Notes under the pieces: model-generated
Databases searched by the model: none
The model's input: the letters and a program-made list of their open reading frames with translations, nothing else
Told to the model about the DNA's origin: nothing
Shown here: in pieces, positions 1 to 7,421 of the stretch
Position numbering within the stretch: position 1 is the stretch's first letter
Layout: every line of letters begins with the position of its first letter
Assembly: GCA_965662545.1 (NCBI GenBank)
Contig: CBFIHZ010000061.1
Coordinates: 1 to 14,926, forward strand
Reading direction: 5' to 3'
Length of the DNA stretch: 14,926 bases
DNA from: CPC320 sp002684375
GTDB taxonomy: Bacteria; Pseudomonadota; Alphaproteobacteria; Rhodobacterales; Rhodobacteraceae
Program-made: the position numbers and the translations under genes

Positions 1-309
1 GTTCACGATAAAAATGTGTTGGTTGCGTCCTTTCAAATCTTCCAGAATATCGAGCATATGTTTGGTTGAGCGAGCAATCCGCGACAATTCTAGACAAACA
101 ATTTTATTAAACTTCCGCATCCTTGCGTGTTTCATCATCAAATCTAGTTGGGGGCGAGATTTCTTGGTACCAGATACACCATCATCAATATATTCCCCTA
201 CAATTTCCCAATCATTTCGTTGACATATTTCACGTAATTCTAAGACTTGTCGTTCTACATTTTGACCCATATCAACAGTGGAAACACGGCAATAGATTGC
301 GACTTTCAT
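1..309 (-). CDS. Serine site-specific recombinase (resolvase/invertase), N-terminal part, runs off window
   Basis: The first 103 residues of a serine recombinase, which would cut and rejoin DNA through a 5'-phosphoserine intermediate. The N-terminus reads MKVAIYCRVST, the canonical start of the resolvase catalytic domain, with Arg8 and nucleophile Ser10. A second family motif, LSRIARS, lies at about residues 75-81 and carries the Arg residues (77, 80) of the active-site helix. The DDGVSGTKKSRP segment (about 42-53) is typical of the domain. The frame is open to the window edge, so the DNA-binding part is unseen and the size class (small resolvase or large integrase type) cannot be decided. 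The start at 309 is supported by a GAGGAA Shine-Dalgarno about nine bases upstream. The gene reads in the same direction as glmS, behind its 3' end, and suggests an integrated element. The family is confident; the exact role is unknown. Confidence 0.9.
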   Translation of the reverse strand, partial: MKVAIYCRVSTVDMGQNVERQVLELREICQRNDWEIVGEYIDDGVSGTKKSRPQLDLMMKHARMRKFNKIVCLELSRIARSTKHMLDILEDLKGRNQHIFIVN

Positions 310-404
310 TCGATGGGTTCCTCATGTTGGTGCTTGTTTATTATTGGTTGATTTGCATTTAACATGCTGTAATCACACACAATATATGTAACATGTACCG
401 CGAC

Positions 405-743
405 TTATTTCAAGTATTTGATGTTTTGTGTTGCACACTTATTAAATCGATTTGTTTTTAAAAATTCTACTTTCCATTTGCCTACTGTCACGGTTAATTC
501 TTTACTCCGTTCTAATCTTTTCCTGTATTTTAACCTCATCATACCAATATCTTTTACTGTGTATGGTTTGTCAGAATATTTTCTGATTACCTTCTTATCA
601 TTAAATATTTTGCATATTTCACTGGAAGATAATCCGTCATTGGACATCCTCCAAACTGCTTCTAGTCTATTAAGGTTTTCTTCTGTTAAAAATGGAATAG
701 TTAGGGCAGGGGTTTCGATAACCGTTAATGTTTCCAATAACAT
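405..743 (-). CDS. Small hypothetical protein with helix-turn-helix-like segment
   Basis: A 112-residue protein that I cannot assign to a named family. The middle (about residues 35-75) contains a run resembling the helix-turn-helix found in C-terminal regions of serine recombinases and related DNA-binding proteins: GLSSSEICKIFND, then a short hairpin-like stretch with YTVKDIGMMRLKYRKRL. The C-terminal third is rich in Lys and Arg. No signal peptide or membrane segment is visible. The start codon lies only 28 bases beyond the glmS stop, with no clear Shine-Dalgarno, so it may be read through from glmS. Base composition is much more AT-rich than glmS, which suggests acquired DNA. The recombinase gene follows 95 bp downstream on the same strand. 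It could be an excision or regulatory factor of the same element, but that is inference. Confidence 0.6.
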   Translation of the reverse strand: MLLETLTVIETPALTIPFLTEENLNRLEAVWRMSNDGLSSSEICKIFNDKKVIRKYSDKPYTVKDIGMMRLKYRKRLERSKELTVTVGKWKVEFLKTNRFNKCATQNIKYLK

Positions 744-771
744 AACATTTGGTTCAGATTGTAATTTAAAC

Positions 772-2595
772 CTACTCCACTGTCACAGATTTGGCCAGAT
801 TGCGGGGCTGGTCAACATCAGTACCCTTTGCAATACCGGTGTGATAGGCCATTAACTGAACCGGCAGCGCATAGAGTATGGGCGTCAAAATGGGGTCGAC
901 CTGTGGTAGAATGATCTGATACGCGGTGTTCTTACCCGCCGCAGCAGCGCCTTGCGCATCAGTTATTAAAATCACTTTTGCACCCCGCGCCATCACCTCC
1001 TGCATATTCGAGACCGACTTGTCGAACAACCCGTCACTGGGTGCTAAGACCACGACCGGCACCTGTTCGTCGACCAATGCAATCGGTCCGTGTTTCAGTT
1101 CGCCCGAGGCATATGCTTCGGCGTGAATGTAACTAATTTCTTTCAATTTCAACGCACCTTCAAGCGCAAGAGGGTACATGAAATCCCGCCCTAGAAATAA
1201 CACATCACGGGCTTTGGCGACCTCGCTGGCAACACTTGTAATCTGCGGAGTGTTTGCCATTGCCGCATTAAAAATACCAGGCAGTCCCTGCAGATTGGCA
1301 AGCAACTGTTTGCTGTCTTGAGCATCCAATTTACCGCGTTGCTGGGCTGCTGACAGGGCCATGATCAACAAAACTGTAAGCTGACAGGTGAAAGCTTTGG
1401 TCGAGGCCACGCCAATTTCGACACCGGCATATATTGGCAGCGTCAGATCACTTTCCCGTGCGATTGAACTCTGGGCGACATTTGTCACAGATACAATGTG
1501 ATCGGCTTTACCCCGACAATATCGCAGCGCTGCCAAAGTATCGGCTGTCTCGCCTGACTGGCTAACGAACAAGGCCATGGTTCCGGCAGTCACAGGCGGT
1601 TCTCGATAGCGAAACTCCGACGCAATATCGACTTCAACAGGAATGCGGGCGAGTTTTTCAAACCAGTATTTGGCGGTGAGGCAGGCATAAAATGCGGTGC
1701 CGCAGGCGACCATGGTCACGCGCTCTATCCCCGTGAAATCTGGCAAGCTGTCCGGCAGGGCAATGGTCTTACCATCGCTTGAGAGATAGGCACTGAGCAG
1801 AGTTTGCAGCACGTTGGGTTGTTCGGCAATTTCTTTCGCCATAAAGTGTTTGTACCCGCCTTTGTCGACGCGGGCGGTATCAAGTTGGATATGGCTAATT
1901 TCGCGTTTGGCAAGTTTGCCATTTGTGTCAATTATCTGCACGTCATTGCGGCTTAATACAGCGCGATCCCCCTCTTCAAGATAGGTGATCCGGTCTGTCA
2001 ACGGGGCCAGTGCGATGGCGTCAGAGCCGACAAACATCTCGCCGTCACCGTAGCCAATCGCCAGCGGTGAGCCTTTGCGCGCTGCGATTATCAGATCATC
2101 TTGACCGGTGAATAAAAACACCAGCGCAAAGGTGCCCTTCAACCGGCTCAGGGTTTTGTCAACAGCCTGCACCTGCGACAGGCCATCTGAAAGATAGTGC
2201 TGGGTCAACAGCGCCACCATCTCGCTATCGGTTTCCGATGACGGGACAAGCCCAAACTCAGCTAATTCCAGACGCAGTTCGTTGAAATTCTCGATGATAC
2301 CATTATGCACAACTGCAACATCTGCGGCGCTATGGGGATGCGCGTTTTCAACGTTAGGTGCGCCATGGGTGGCCCAGCGGGTATGTCCAATGCCGGCCTT
2401 TCCCGGCAGCGCATCATGCACCAAAAGGTCCGACAGGTTGTGCAATTTCCCAACAGCGCGCCGTCGGTCCATCTGGCCGTTATTTATAGTTGCAATACCG
2501 GCGCTGTCATAGCCACGGTATTCCAATCGCTTTAAAGCCTCTAACAAGATTGGGGCCACTTCATGATGACCTAGCGCGCCGACAATGCCACACAT
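772..2595 (-). CDS. glmS: Glutamine--fructose-6-phosphate aminotransferase (isomerizing)
   Basis: Makes glucosamine-6-phosphate from fructose-6-phosphate and glutamine in the cytoplasm, the first committed step to UDP-GlcNAc for peptidoglycan and lipopolysaccharide. The 607-residue length is normal for the family. The start MCGIVG exposes Cys2 as the N-terminal nucleophile of the glutaminase domain (about 1-230, with the GHTRWATHG motif). Two SIS sugar-isomerase domains follow, marked by CGTAFYA, SQSGETADT and STKAFTCQL, then by EGALKLKEISYIHAEAY and ELKHGP. The C-terminus DQPRNLAKSVTVE carries the conserved Lys (about residue 602) that contacts the sugar. The ATG overlaps the glmU stop by one base (TAATG arrangement), implying translational coupling. 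The 3' end encodes the conserved C-terminal peptide whose DNA is the attTn7 recognition site in other bacteria. No ribozyme or riboswitch is seen. Confidence 0.98.
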   Translation of the reverse strand: MCGIVGALGHHEVAPILLEALKRLEYRGYDSAGIATINNGQMDRRRAVGKLHNLSDLLVHDALPGKAGIGHTRWATHGAPNVENAHPHSAADVAVVHNGIIENFNELRLELAEFGLVPSSETDSEMVALLTQHYLSDGLSQVQAVDKTLSRLKGTFALVFLFTGQDDLIIAARKGSPLAIGYGDGEMFVGSDAIALAPLTDRITYLEEGDRAVLSRNDVQIIDTNGKLAKREISHIQLDTARVDKGGYKHFMAKEIAEQPNVLQTLLSAYLSSDGKTIALPDSLPDFTGIERVTMVACGTAFYACLTAKYWFEKLARIPVEVDIASEFRYREPPVTAGTMALFVSQSGETADTLAALRYCRGKADHIVSVTNVAQSSIARESDLTLPIYAGVEIGVASTKAFTCQLTVLLIMALSAAQQRGKLDAQDSKQLLANLQGLPGIFNAAMANTPQITSVASEVAKARDVLFLGRDFMYPLALEGALKLKEISYIHAEAYASGELKHGPIALVDEQVPVVVLAPSDGLFDKSVSNMQEVMARGAKVILITDAQGAAAAGKNTAYQIILPQVDPILTPILYALPVQLMAYHTGIAKGTDVDQPRNLAKSVTVE

Positions 2596-3950
2596 TACGA
2601 AATACCTTTTTGCTGTTTCACCTTTTTACGGCGCAGCATTGCAAAGAGTTTAACCGCCAGCCCCGGCTTGTTGCTCTGTTCACTGCGTGCAATCGCAAGA
2701 GCGCCGGGCTCGACATTTTTGGTGATCACTGAGCCGCTGGCCGTCATGGCGGCGTCTCCGACTGTGACGGGTGCCACCAACATGGTGTTCGAGCCGATAA
2801 AAACAGAGGCTCCAATCTCGGTGTGGTGTTTACCCACTCCGTCATAATTACAGGTGACTGTGCCTGCTCCGATATTGCTGGCCTCACCGATATTGGCGTC
2901 ACCGATATAACTTAGATGGTTGACCTTTGCGCCGTCTTCTATCCGGGCATTTTTAATCTCGACAAAATTGCCAATCCGGACGTTTTCGGCCAACTCAGTG
3001 CCGGGGCGCAGCCGGGCATAGGGGCCGACCACTGCACCGCTGGAAATATGACACCCTTCAAGATGCGAGAAAGCACGAATACGGGCACCATTTTCCACCG
3101 TTACACCGGGGCCGAACACGACGTTTGGCTCAACTTGACTGTCGCGTCCAAGTACTGTGTCATAGGCGAAATACACGGTCTCGGGGGCGGTCAAGCTAAC
3201 CCCCAGCGCCATCATTTCCATCCGCGTACGGCTCTGGAAACTGGCCTCCGCCTGCGCCAGTTCCGCGCGCGAATTGATCCCCATGGTTTCGGCCTCATCG
3301 CAATGCACAGCGGCAACTGAAAGATTACGGTCATTGGCCAGCTGAACAATATCGGTAAGATAATATTCCTTAGAGGCGTTGTCATTACCCACGGCCTCAA
3401 GCAACGAGAATAAAACATCGGCTTTGGCGCAGATAACCCCGCTGTTGCAAAAAGTTATGGCGCGCTCTTGTTCAGAGGCGTCTTTATATTCAACGATCCG
3501 CGATACCGCAGACCCCTGCATAACCAAACGACCATAACGGCCGGCATTGGCCGCTTGAAACCCCAACACCACGATATCCGCGGTTTTGCGAGCCGCCAAC
3601 AACGCTTGCAGTGTTTCAGGACGCACAAAAGGCGTATCCCCGTACAGAACAATCACATCGCCGGTGCAATCTGCCAGAGCCGATTTTGCCTGAGATACCG
3701 CGTGTCCGGTGCCAAGCTGTTCTGATTGCAAGACGACCTGAGCAGTTTCACTATAGTCACGGGCCACAGCGCCCACTGCGTCGGCACCATGGCCGGCAAT
3801 TATGACCAACCGTTCCGGTTCAAGTGTCGCGCTGGATTTCATCACGTGCAAAAGCATAGGCGCCCCTGCCAGATGATGCAGTACTTTTGGCAGATCAGAC
3901 TCCATTCTGGTGCCTTTACCGGCGGCAAGGATGATGACAGAATTTGACAT
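2595..3950 (-). CDS. glmU: Bifunctional GlcN-1-P acetyltransferase / GlcNAc-1-P uridylyltransferase
   Basis: Catalyses the last two steps to UDP-GlcNAc: acetylation of glucosamine-1-phosphate with acetyl-CoA, then uridylyl transfer from UTP. The protein has 451 residues. The N-terminal nucleotidyltransferase domain (about 1-230) shows LAAGKGTRM (8-16) with Lys22, the QLGTGHAV loop (79-85) and YGDTPF with Asp105. The C-terminal left-handed beta-helix (about 255-425) shows hexapeptide turns, the KVNHLSYIGD segment with putative catalytic His345, and NIGAGTVTCNYDG. An open frame extends upstream to 4025, but I chose the internal ATG at 3950. The canonical MSNSVIILAAGKG begins there and AAGAG lies about nine bases upstream. 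It is the first gene of a glmU-glmS pair with overlapping stop and start. The 136-bp gap to the divergent phosphatase gene must hold its promoter, but no convincing -35/-10 pair is visible. Confidence 0.97.
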   Translation of the reverse strand: MSNSVIILAAGKGTRMESDLPKVLHHLAGAPMLLHVMKSSATLEPERLVIIAGHGADAVGAVARDYSETAQVVLQSEQLGTGHAVSQAKSALADCTGDVIVLYGDTPFVRPETLQALLAARKTADIVVLGFQAANAGRYGRLVMQGSAVSRIVEYKDASEQERAITFCNSGVICAKADVLFSLLEAVGNDNASKEYYLTDIVQLANDRNLSVAAVHCDEAETMGINSRAELAQAEASFQSRTRMEMMALGVSLTAPETVYFAYDTVLGRDSQVEPNVVFGPGVTVENGARIRAFSHLEGCHISSGAVVGPYARLRPGTELAENVRIGNFVEIKNARIEDGAKVNHLSYIGDANIGEASNIGAGTVTCNYDGVGKHHTEIGASVFIGSNTMLVAPVTVGDAAMTASGSVITKNVEPGALAIARSEQSNKPGLAVKLFAMLRRKKVKQQKGIS

Positions 3951-4086
3951 GCAAATATCTCTTTGTGAATTTCTGACTGCCGTTCTATCTGTCTGTACCA
4001 AACGCGCAAGGGCTGATTGGGTCAAGATGGGTTACGGGATGTCACAAAGGCAGGCGGTTTTTTGCCAAACAGAACAAGGAAAAACG

Positions 4087-4761
4087 ATGCGAAGTGTGAT
4101 TTTTGATCTGGACGGAACGCTGGCAGACACCAGCGGCGATCTGATCGCTGCGGCAAATTATTGTTTTGCCCAAATGGGTGCGCCGGATTTGCTGGACCCG
4201 GAAAAAGATGCTGGCACTGCATTATGTGGAGGTCGTGCGATGTTGGCGTTGGGGCTTTTGCGCCTTGGGCGGGAAGCGAATGAAGATGTGATCGATGCCA
4301 ATTATTCGATTTTGCTTCAGGCCTACAGCCAAGCGATTGATGTGCATACGGTACTTTATCCGGGGGCGATGGAGGCCGTCGAACAGCTTAAGACCAATGG
4401 ATATAAAGTCGGTATCTGCACAAATAAACCCTATGGTCTTGCTGAAACATTGTTGCGGCGGCTTGGCGTTCTTGACACGTTTGAATCATTAATAGGGGCA
4501 GATAGTTTGCCAGTGCGTAAACCCGATCCAAAACCCTTGTTCGAGGCGGCGCGCCGCGCTGGAGGCGATCCGGCTTTATGTTGTTTGGTGGGTGATACTG
4601 TGACGGATCGCACCACCGCCAAGGCCGCAAACGTGCCGTCGATTTTGGTCACTTTTGGACCCGCGGGCGGTGATATGCAAGCGCTCGAACCTGAAGGCCT
4701 TCTTTCGGACTTTTCGGACTTACCCGATTTAGTTATGCAGTTGATCGGTGAAAATGTCTAA
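4087..4761 (+). CDS. gph: HAD-family hydrolase, phosphoglycolate phosphatase-like
   Basis: A 224-residue cytoplasmic HAD phosphatase that probably hydrolyses 2-phosphoglycolate to glycolate, or a similar small phosphate ester. All four HAD motifs are visible: DLDGT with nucleophile Asp7 and Asp9 (motif I), ICTNKP with Thr112 (motif II), RKPDPKP with Lys145 (motif III) and VGDTVTD with Asp170 and Asp174 (motif IV). A helical cap domain sits between motifs I and II (about 15-85), as in the Gph subgroup. The frame is open further upstream to 3910, but the ATG at 4087 starts exactly at the motif-I strand and follows an AAGGAAAAACG ribosome-binding stretch. It is divergent from glmU with 136 bp between them. 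HAD substrate specificity cannot be read from sequence alone, so the symbol is tentative. Confidence 0.85.
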   Translation: MRSVIFDLDGTLADTSGDLIAAANYCFAQMGAPDLLDPEKDAGTALCGGRAMLALGLLRLGREANEDVIDANYSILLQAYSQAIDVHTVLYPGAMEAVEQLKTNGYKVGICTNKPYGLAETLLRRLGVLDTFESLIGADSLPVRKPDPKPLFEAARRAGGDPALCCLVGDTVTDRTTAKAANVPSILVTFGPAGGDMQALEPEGLLSDFSDLPDLVMQLIGENV

Positions 4762-5531
4762 AAGTTTTATGAGTGATATTTTGCATCTACAAATTTAAGC
4801 ACTTAGTGCTCCACAGCTCTGCTTAGGTGAACCAACGTCTTTGTCTAAGTTTTTCCTCTTAACTTTGTCTCAGGGAAAATCTAGTTTTCTAAAGCAGGGC
4901 ACTGCCTTCATTTAAAATGTAATTTTGGGTATTTGTGTCTATAACTTTTGTCACAAAGCGCTTCAATTTGAGTTTGCAAATTGCTTCACAGTGCGAAGTC
5001 GAGGTCTTGCGATTCTATCCGAGACTGGAAAACCGGATTAATCTGCCATGTGAACGCTTCATTTAGGTTCTTTAGTTGCATTTCAAACCGCAGGTTCGGG
5101 TGCCTGCTTACAGGCCGGCAGCAACGCGCCAGTTCTAGGCTTACCAGTAAGATATTGAACAGTTTTAGGCGAAAAAAGATCAAGGGTTTGCGCGGTAAAA
5201 TATTGAGTTCACCCTCTGTTTGGCGAGCTTTCTCAAAGCTGACGCTTGCAACAGGACTGCGCTTACACAGACGTCCCTGGCAACCTTCGAGATAGAAAGT
5301 CTAAGTGATCTAAATTTTTACGATACGATGAAGGGCGTGTGCGAGTAAGAAATACCGTGTATTTCTGTGCCAAATAATCGAATTTATCATAAGATGGCAC
5401 ATTTTTTGCTTATATAACTGTGGGTAAGTGTGCTTTGAATTTAGTCTATTCAAAATACGTTCCGGTCTGGATTGTAAAGCACTCGAAAACAAAAAATGTA
5501 GGCTGTTTGGTAAAAGTTCGGGAAAGAAATC
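4762..5531. other. Gene-poor region of about 770 bp
   Basis: No gene here can be supported. A plus-strand frame (4981-5295) and an overlapping minus-strand frame (4986 to about 5295) are open for about 100 codons each. Their translations are not recognisable, have erratic composition, and neither has a good ribosome-binding site. The stretch is AT-rich near both ends. It holds a short hairpin, AGCACTTAGTGCT, at 4798-4810 behind the phosphatase gene. It also holds an 8-bp-arm palindrome at 5348-5366 before the next gene. It may contain a decayed gene or an untranslated leader. No tRNA or other RNA gene was recognised. Confidence 0.5.
5348..5366. repeat. Perfect inverted repeat, 8-bp arms, 3-base spacer
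   Basis: The sequence AGAAATACcgtGTATTTCT has perfectly complementary 8-base arms around a CGT spacer. It lies about 165 bp upstream of the 583-residue hypothetical gene, in its presumed 5' region. There is no T-run after it, so an operator is as plausible as a hairpin. No known regulator consensus was recognised. Confidence 0.5.
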
Positions 5532-7283
5532 ATGTTTGGTATCAAGAGCTTTTCGGATCGGGCAAAACGCGATGCGATCTTCTATCTGAGAGATATTGAC
5601 GACAATATCCGCAGGTACCTTGTATGCTTGCCGCCGAAATTCCATGAAGAGCTGCAACTGCGCAACTGCAATTTGCCACTGGCAGATCCAGTGAATTTGG
5701 AATCAACCAAAAAATTGAACGAATTTAATGTTGGCGTTGTGCAGACCCTGTTGGACTTTTTCTTTGACGGTTCAGCGGCGCAGCGCGAGGTGTTTTACAA
5801 ATCCTGCATTGCGGATGCGTTCAATGTGCGCCCAAGCCCTCAGGATGGGGTCGCGAAACGTGCCGGTTATACGGCCGCTTGGGCCCTTGGAATGACCAAT
5901 CTTGGAACGGATTATTATAAATCATTCAAGAAAACCCGACAAATAATATCAGTGTATCTGCGCGAAGGATGCCATTGGGCTGAAAGTGCTTTTATTCCGC
6001 ATATTGTGAAAGAAGGTCGCCTGATCGAAGATCTTGAATATGAATTCAAACCGATGCTCTATGCCGTTGGACAGACCGCGCCAATCGACGCAGCCCCGGT
6101 CCGTCACACCGGTTTTAGGCCGGATACCATGTTGCGCAGGCAACCTATTCTTGATCTGAAGGAAGTCGATTACTGCAACTCCGAGCGGTTTGCCCAGCTT
6201 TTGAGCGCTGCCAGCGACGAGCGGTTCAAACATTATTCAAAATTATGGCAAAAAGATCTTGGTTATGAGCGAGAAGCTAACGAATATATCTCTGAGCAAA
6301 GACAAAGCGGGGAGTTCGAATTGGCCCGCGACTTCTGTGTCGCGTCTTTAATCGGCACCGATTGCTGGGGTGACAGTATCGGCAAATTAGACCGCTTTGA
6401 AACTATTTTCAGAGTATGCCGCGCGATTGGCTTAAACCCCGAGATTGCGATTCAAATGCCCGACGGTAAGTTATCTGAGACTGGTGAGCAGATCTTATCT
6501 GACAAATCGTTCTTTAAAATGCGGGAATTTTTGCAAGTATCTGGCAATACATTTTTTCTCACAGAAATGGATGACGACCCGTTAGAGGGTATCCGCCTGC
6601 ATTGGGCGAAGAACTACACTGGAAAAGTACTGTGTAAAATCCCAAGCGACGCGCACACAGGGCTTGCGAAGGAAATTATCTTCGACACGAGTATCGCAGT
6701 GCGCCCTCTCGATATAAAGCTATTTTACGAAAACGATCTCAACGAGGCAGACCAAACTGTGTTCAACGCGGTTCTTCTCAATGATTACAGCAGTTTTTTT
6801 GCACAGGCGAAAAATTACCCCTCGGTTGAAGGTAAGAGCTGGTACCAAAAGGAAAAAGCGCGACTGACCACTGCTGCGCCGGATATGTTTGACCACTATC
6901 AGTCATTATTGGATCAGGTACCTTTAAGTGAGGCGCAAGATCTGGTGGCAAACCTGCCCTTGACCCTTACGGTTGAGAGCCAAATCAACCTGCCGGTATC
7001 TCACGAAGGACTTCATGAATTGCGGTTGGACAGTTTTGACAAAATTGGCAGCTATTTTGACGATTTTGACCATCACGTCATCGCCAAATTGGTCGAAGCA
7101 GGGATCGAGTTTGACGCGGATACGGTTGATGGGGCGGAAAAAATTACCCCCTCGGCTGTGTCGCTGGCCTTGAAGTTAGAGCGCATTCTTGCACCTTATC
7201 TCTACCGTCAAGAGAAGTTGCGTAAATTCACGCGACTGCTGGTCCCGTTAGACGACCACAGCAGTCTTAATCTAGACATCTAG
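5532..7283 (+). CDS. Hypothetical protein, 583 residues, function unknown
   Basis: I do not recognise this family. The protein is soluble in appearance, with no signal peptide and no membrane span. It is acidic overall, with many aromatic residues. The N-terminal half (about 1-270) looks helical, with segments such as KRDAIFYLRDIDDNIRRY (about 12-29) and an AGYTAAWALGMTNLGTDYY run at about 110. A central part (about 255-360) includes a FCVASLIGTDCWGD stretch. The C-terminal part (about 400-583) ends in a basic helix followed by LVPLDDHSSLNLDI. No Walker, nuclease, protease or repeat motif is obvious. The start ATG follows GGGAAAGAAATC, a usable Shine-Dalgarno, and base composition matches the surrounding core genes. 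It stands alone: a gene-poor stretch lies upstream and a terminator-like hairpin immediately downstream. The coding call is firm; the function is open. Confidence 0.85.
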   Translation: MFGIKSFSDRAKRDAIFYLRDIDDNIRRYLVCLPPKFHEELQLRNCNLPLADPVNLESTKKLNEFNVGVVQTLLDFFFDGSAAQREVFYKSCIADAFNVRPSPQDGVAKRAGYTAAWALGMTNLGTDYYKSFKKTRQIISVYLREGCHWAESAFIPHIVKEGRLIEDLEYEFKPMLYAVGQTAPIDAAPVRHTGFRPDTMLRRQPILDLKEVDYCNSERFAQLLSAASDERFKHYSKLWQKDLGYEREANEYISEQRQSGEFELARDFCVASLIGTDCWGDSIGKLDRFETIFRVCRAIGLNPEIAIQMPDGKLSETGEQILSDKSFFKMREFLQVSGNTFFLTEMDDDPLEGIRLHWAKNYTGKVLCKIPSDAHTGLAKEIIFDTSIAVRPLDIKLFYENDLNEADQTVFNAVLLNDYSSFFAQAKNYPSVEGKSWYQKEKARLTTAAPDMFDHYQSLLDQVPLSEAQDLVANLPLTLTVESQINLPVSHEGLHELRLDSFDKIGSYFDDFDHHVIAKLVEAGIEFDADTVDGAEKITPSAVSLALKLERILAPYLYRQEKLRKFTRLLVPLDDHSSLNLDI

Positions 7284-7320
7284 CGGGCGGACCGTTGACA
7301 CGGCCATGGCCCGCGGTTTT
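7283..7320 (+). terminator. Probable intrinsic terminator after the 583-residue gene
   Basis: A nested hairpin begins on the last base of the stop codon. The outer arms are GCGGGC (7283-7288) and GCCCGC (7309-7314); the inner arms are CCGT (7292-7295) and ACGG (7300-7303). It is followed by GG and TTTT at 7317-7320. The outer stem is GC-rich and the U-tract is short. Confidence 0.55.
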
Positions 7321-7345
7321 ACCCATCCACTTTGCGGTTTTACCC
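7313..7345 (+). repeat. 12-bp direct repeat upstream of tarD
   Basis: GCGGTTTTACCC occurs twice, at 7313-7324 and 7334-7345, offset by exactly 21 bp (two helical turns). The first copy overlaps the terminator tail of the upstream gene. Both lie 75-110 bp before the tarD start, a position suited to activator binding. No known consensus was recognised. Confidence 0.6.
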
Positions 7346-7421
7346 TTATGAAACGATAGAAGTTTGCAGTCCTATGGCCAGAGATGTTAAGGATTTCCGG
7401 CACAAATAAAGGGCTCGCTTC

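Noticed and set aside
772..3950. glmS ribozyme or other riboswitch before glmS
   Set aside because: glmS overlaps glmU by one base, leaving no leader, and the glmS ribozyme is mainly found in Gram-positive bacteria.
3951..4086. Divergent glmU/gph promoters, for example TTGTGA-17-TATCTG at 3963-3991
   Set aside because: Promoters must exist here, but the candidates match consensus too weakly to annotate.
4798..4810. Hairpin AGCACTTAGTGCT as terminator of the phosphatase gene
   Set aside because: The stem is short with a very small loop and no T-run follows, so termination cannot be claimed.
4981..5295. Open frames of about 100 codons on both strands in the gene-poor region
   Set aside because: Neither translation is recognisable, codon and residue use look random, and neither has a convincing ribosome-binding site. 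A decayed gene is possible but cannot be supported.
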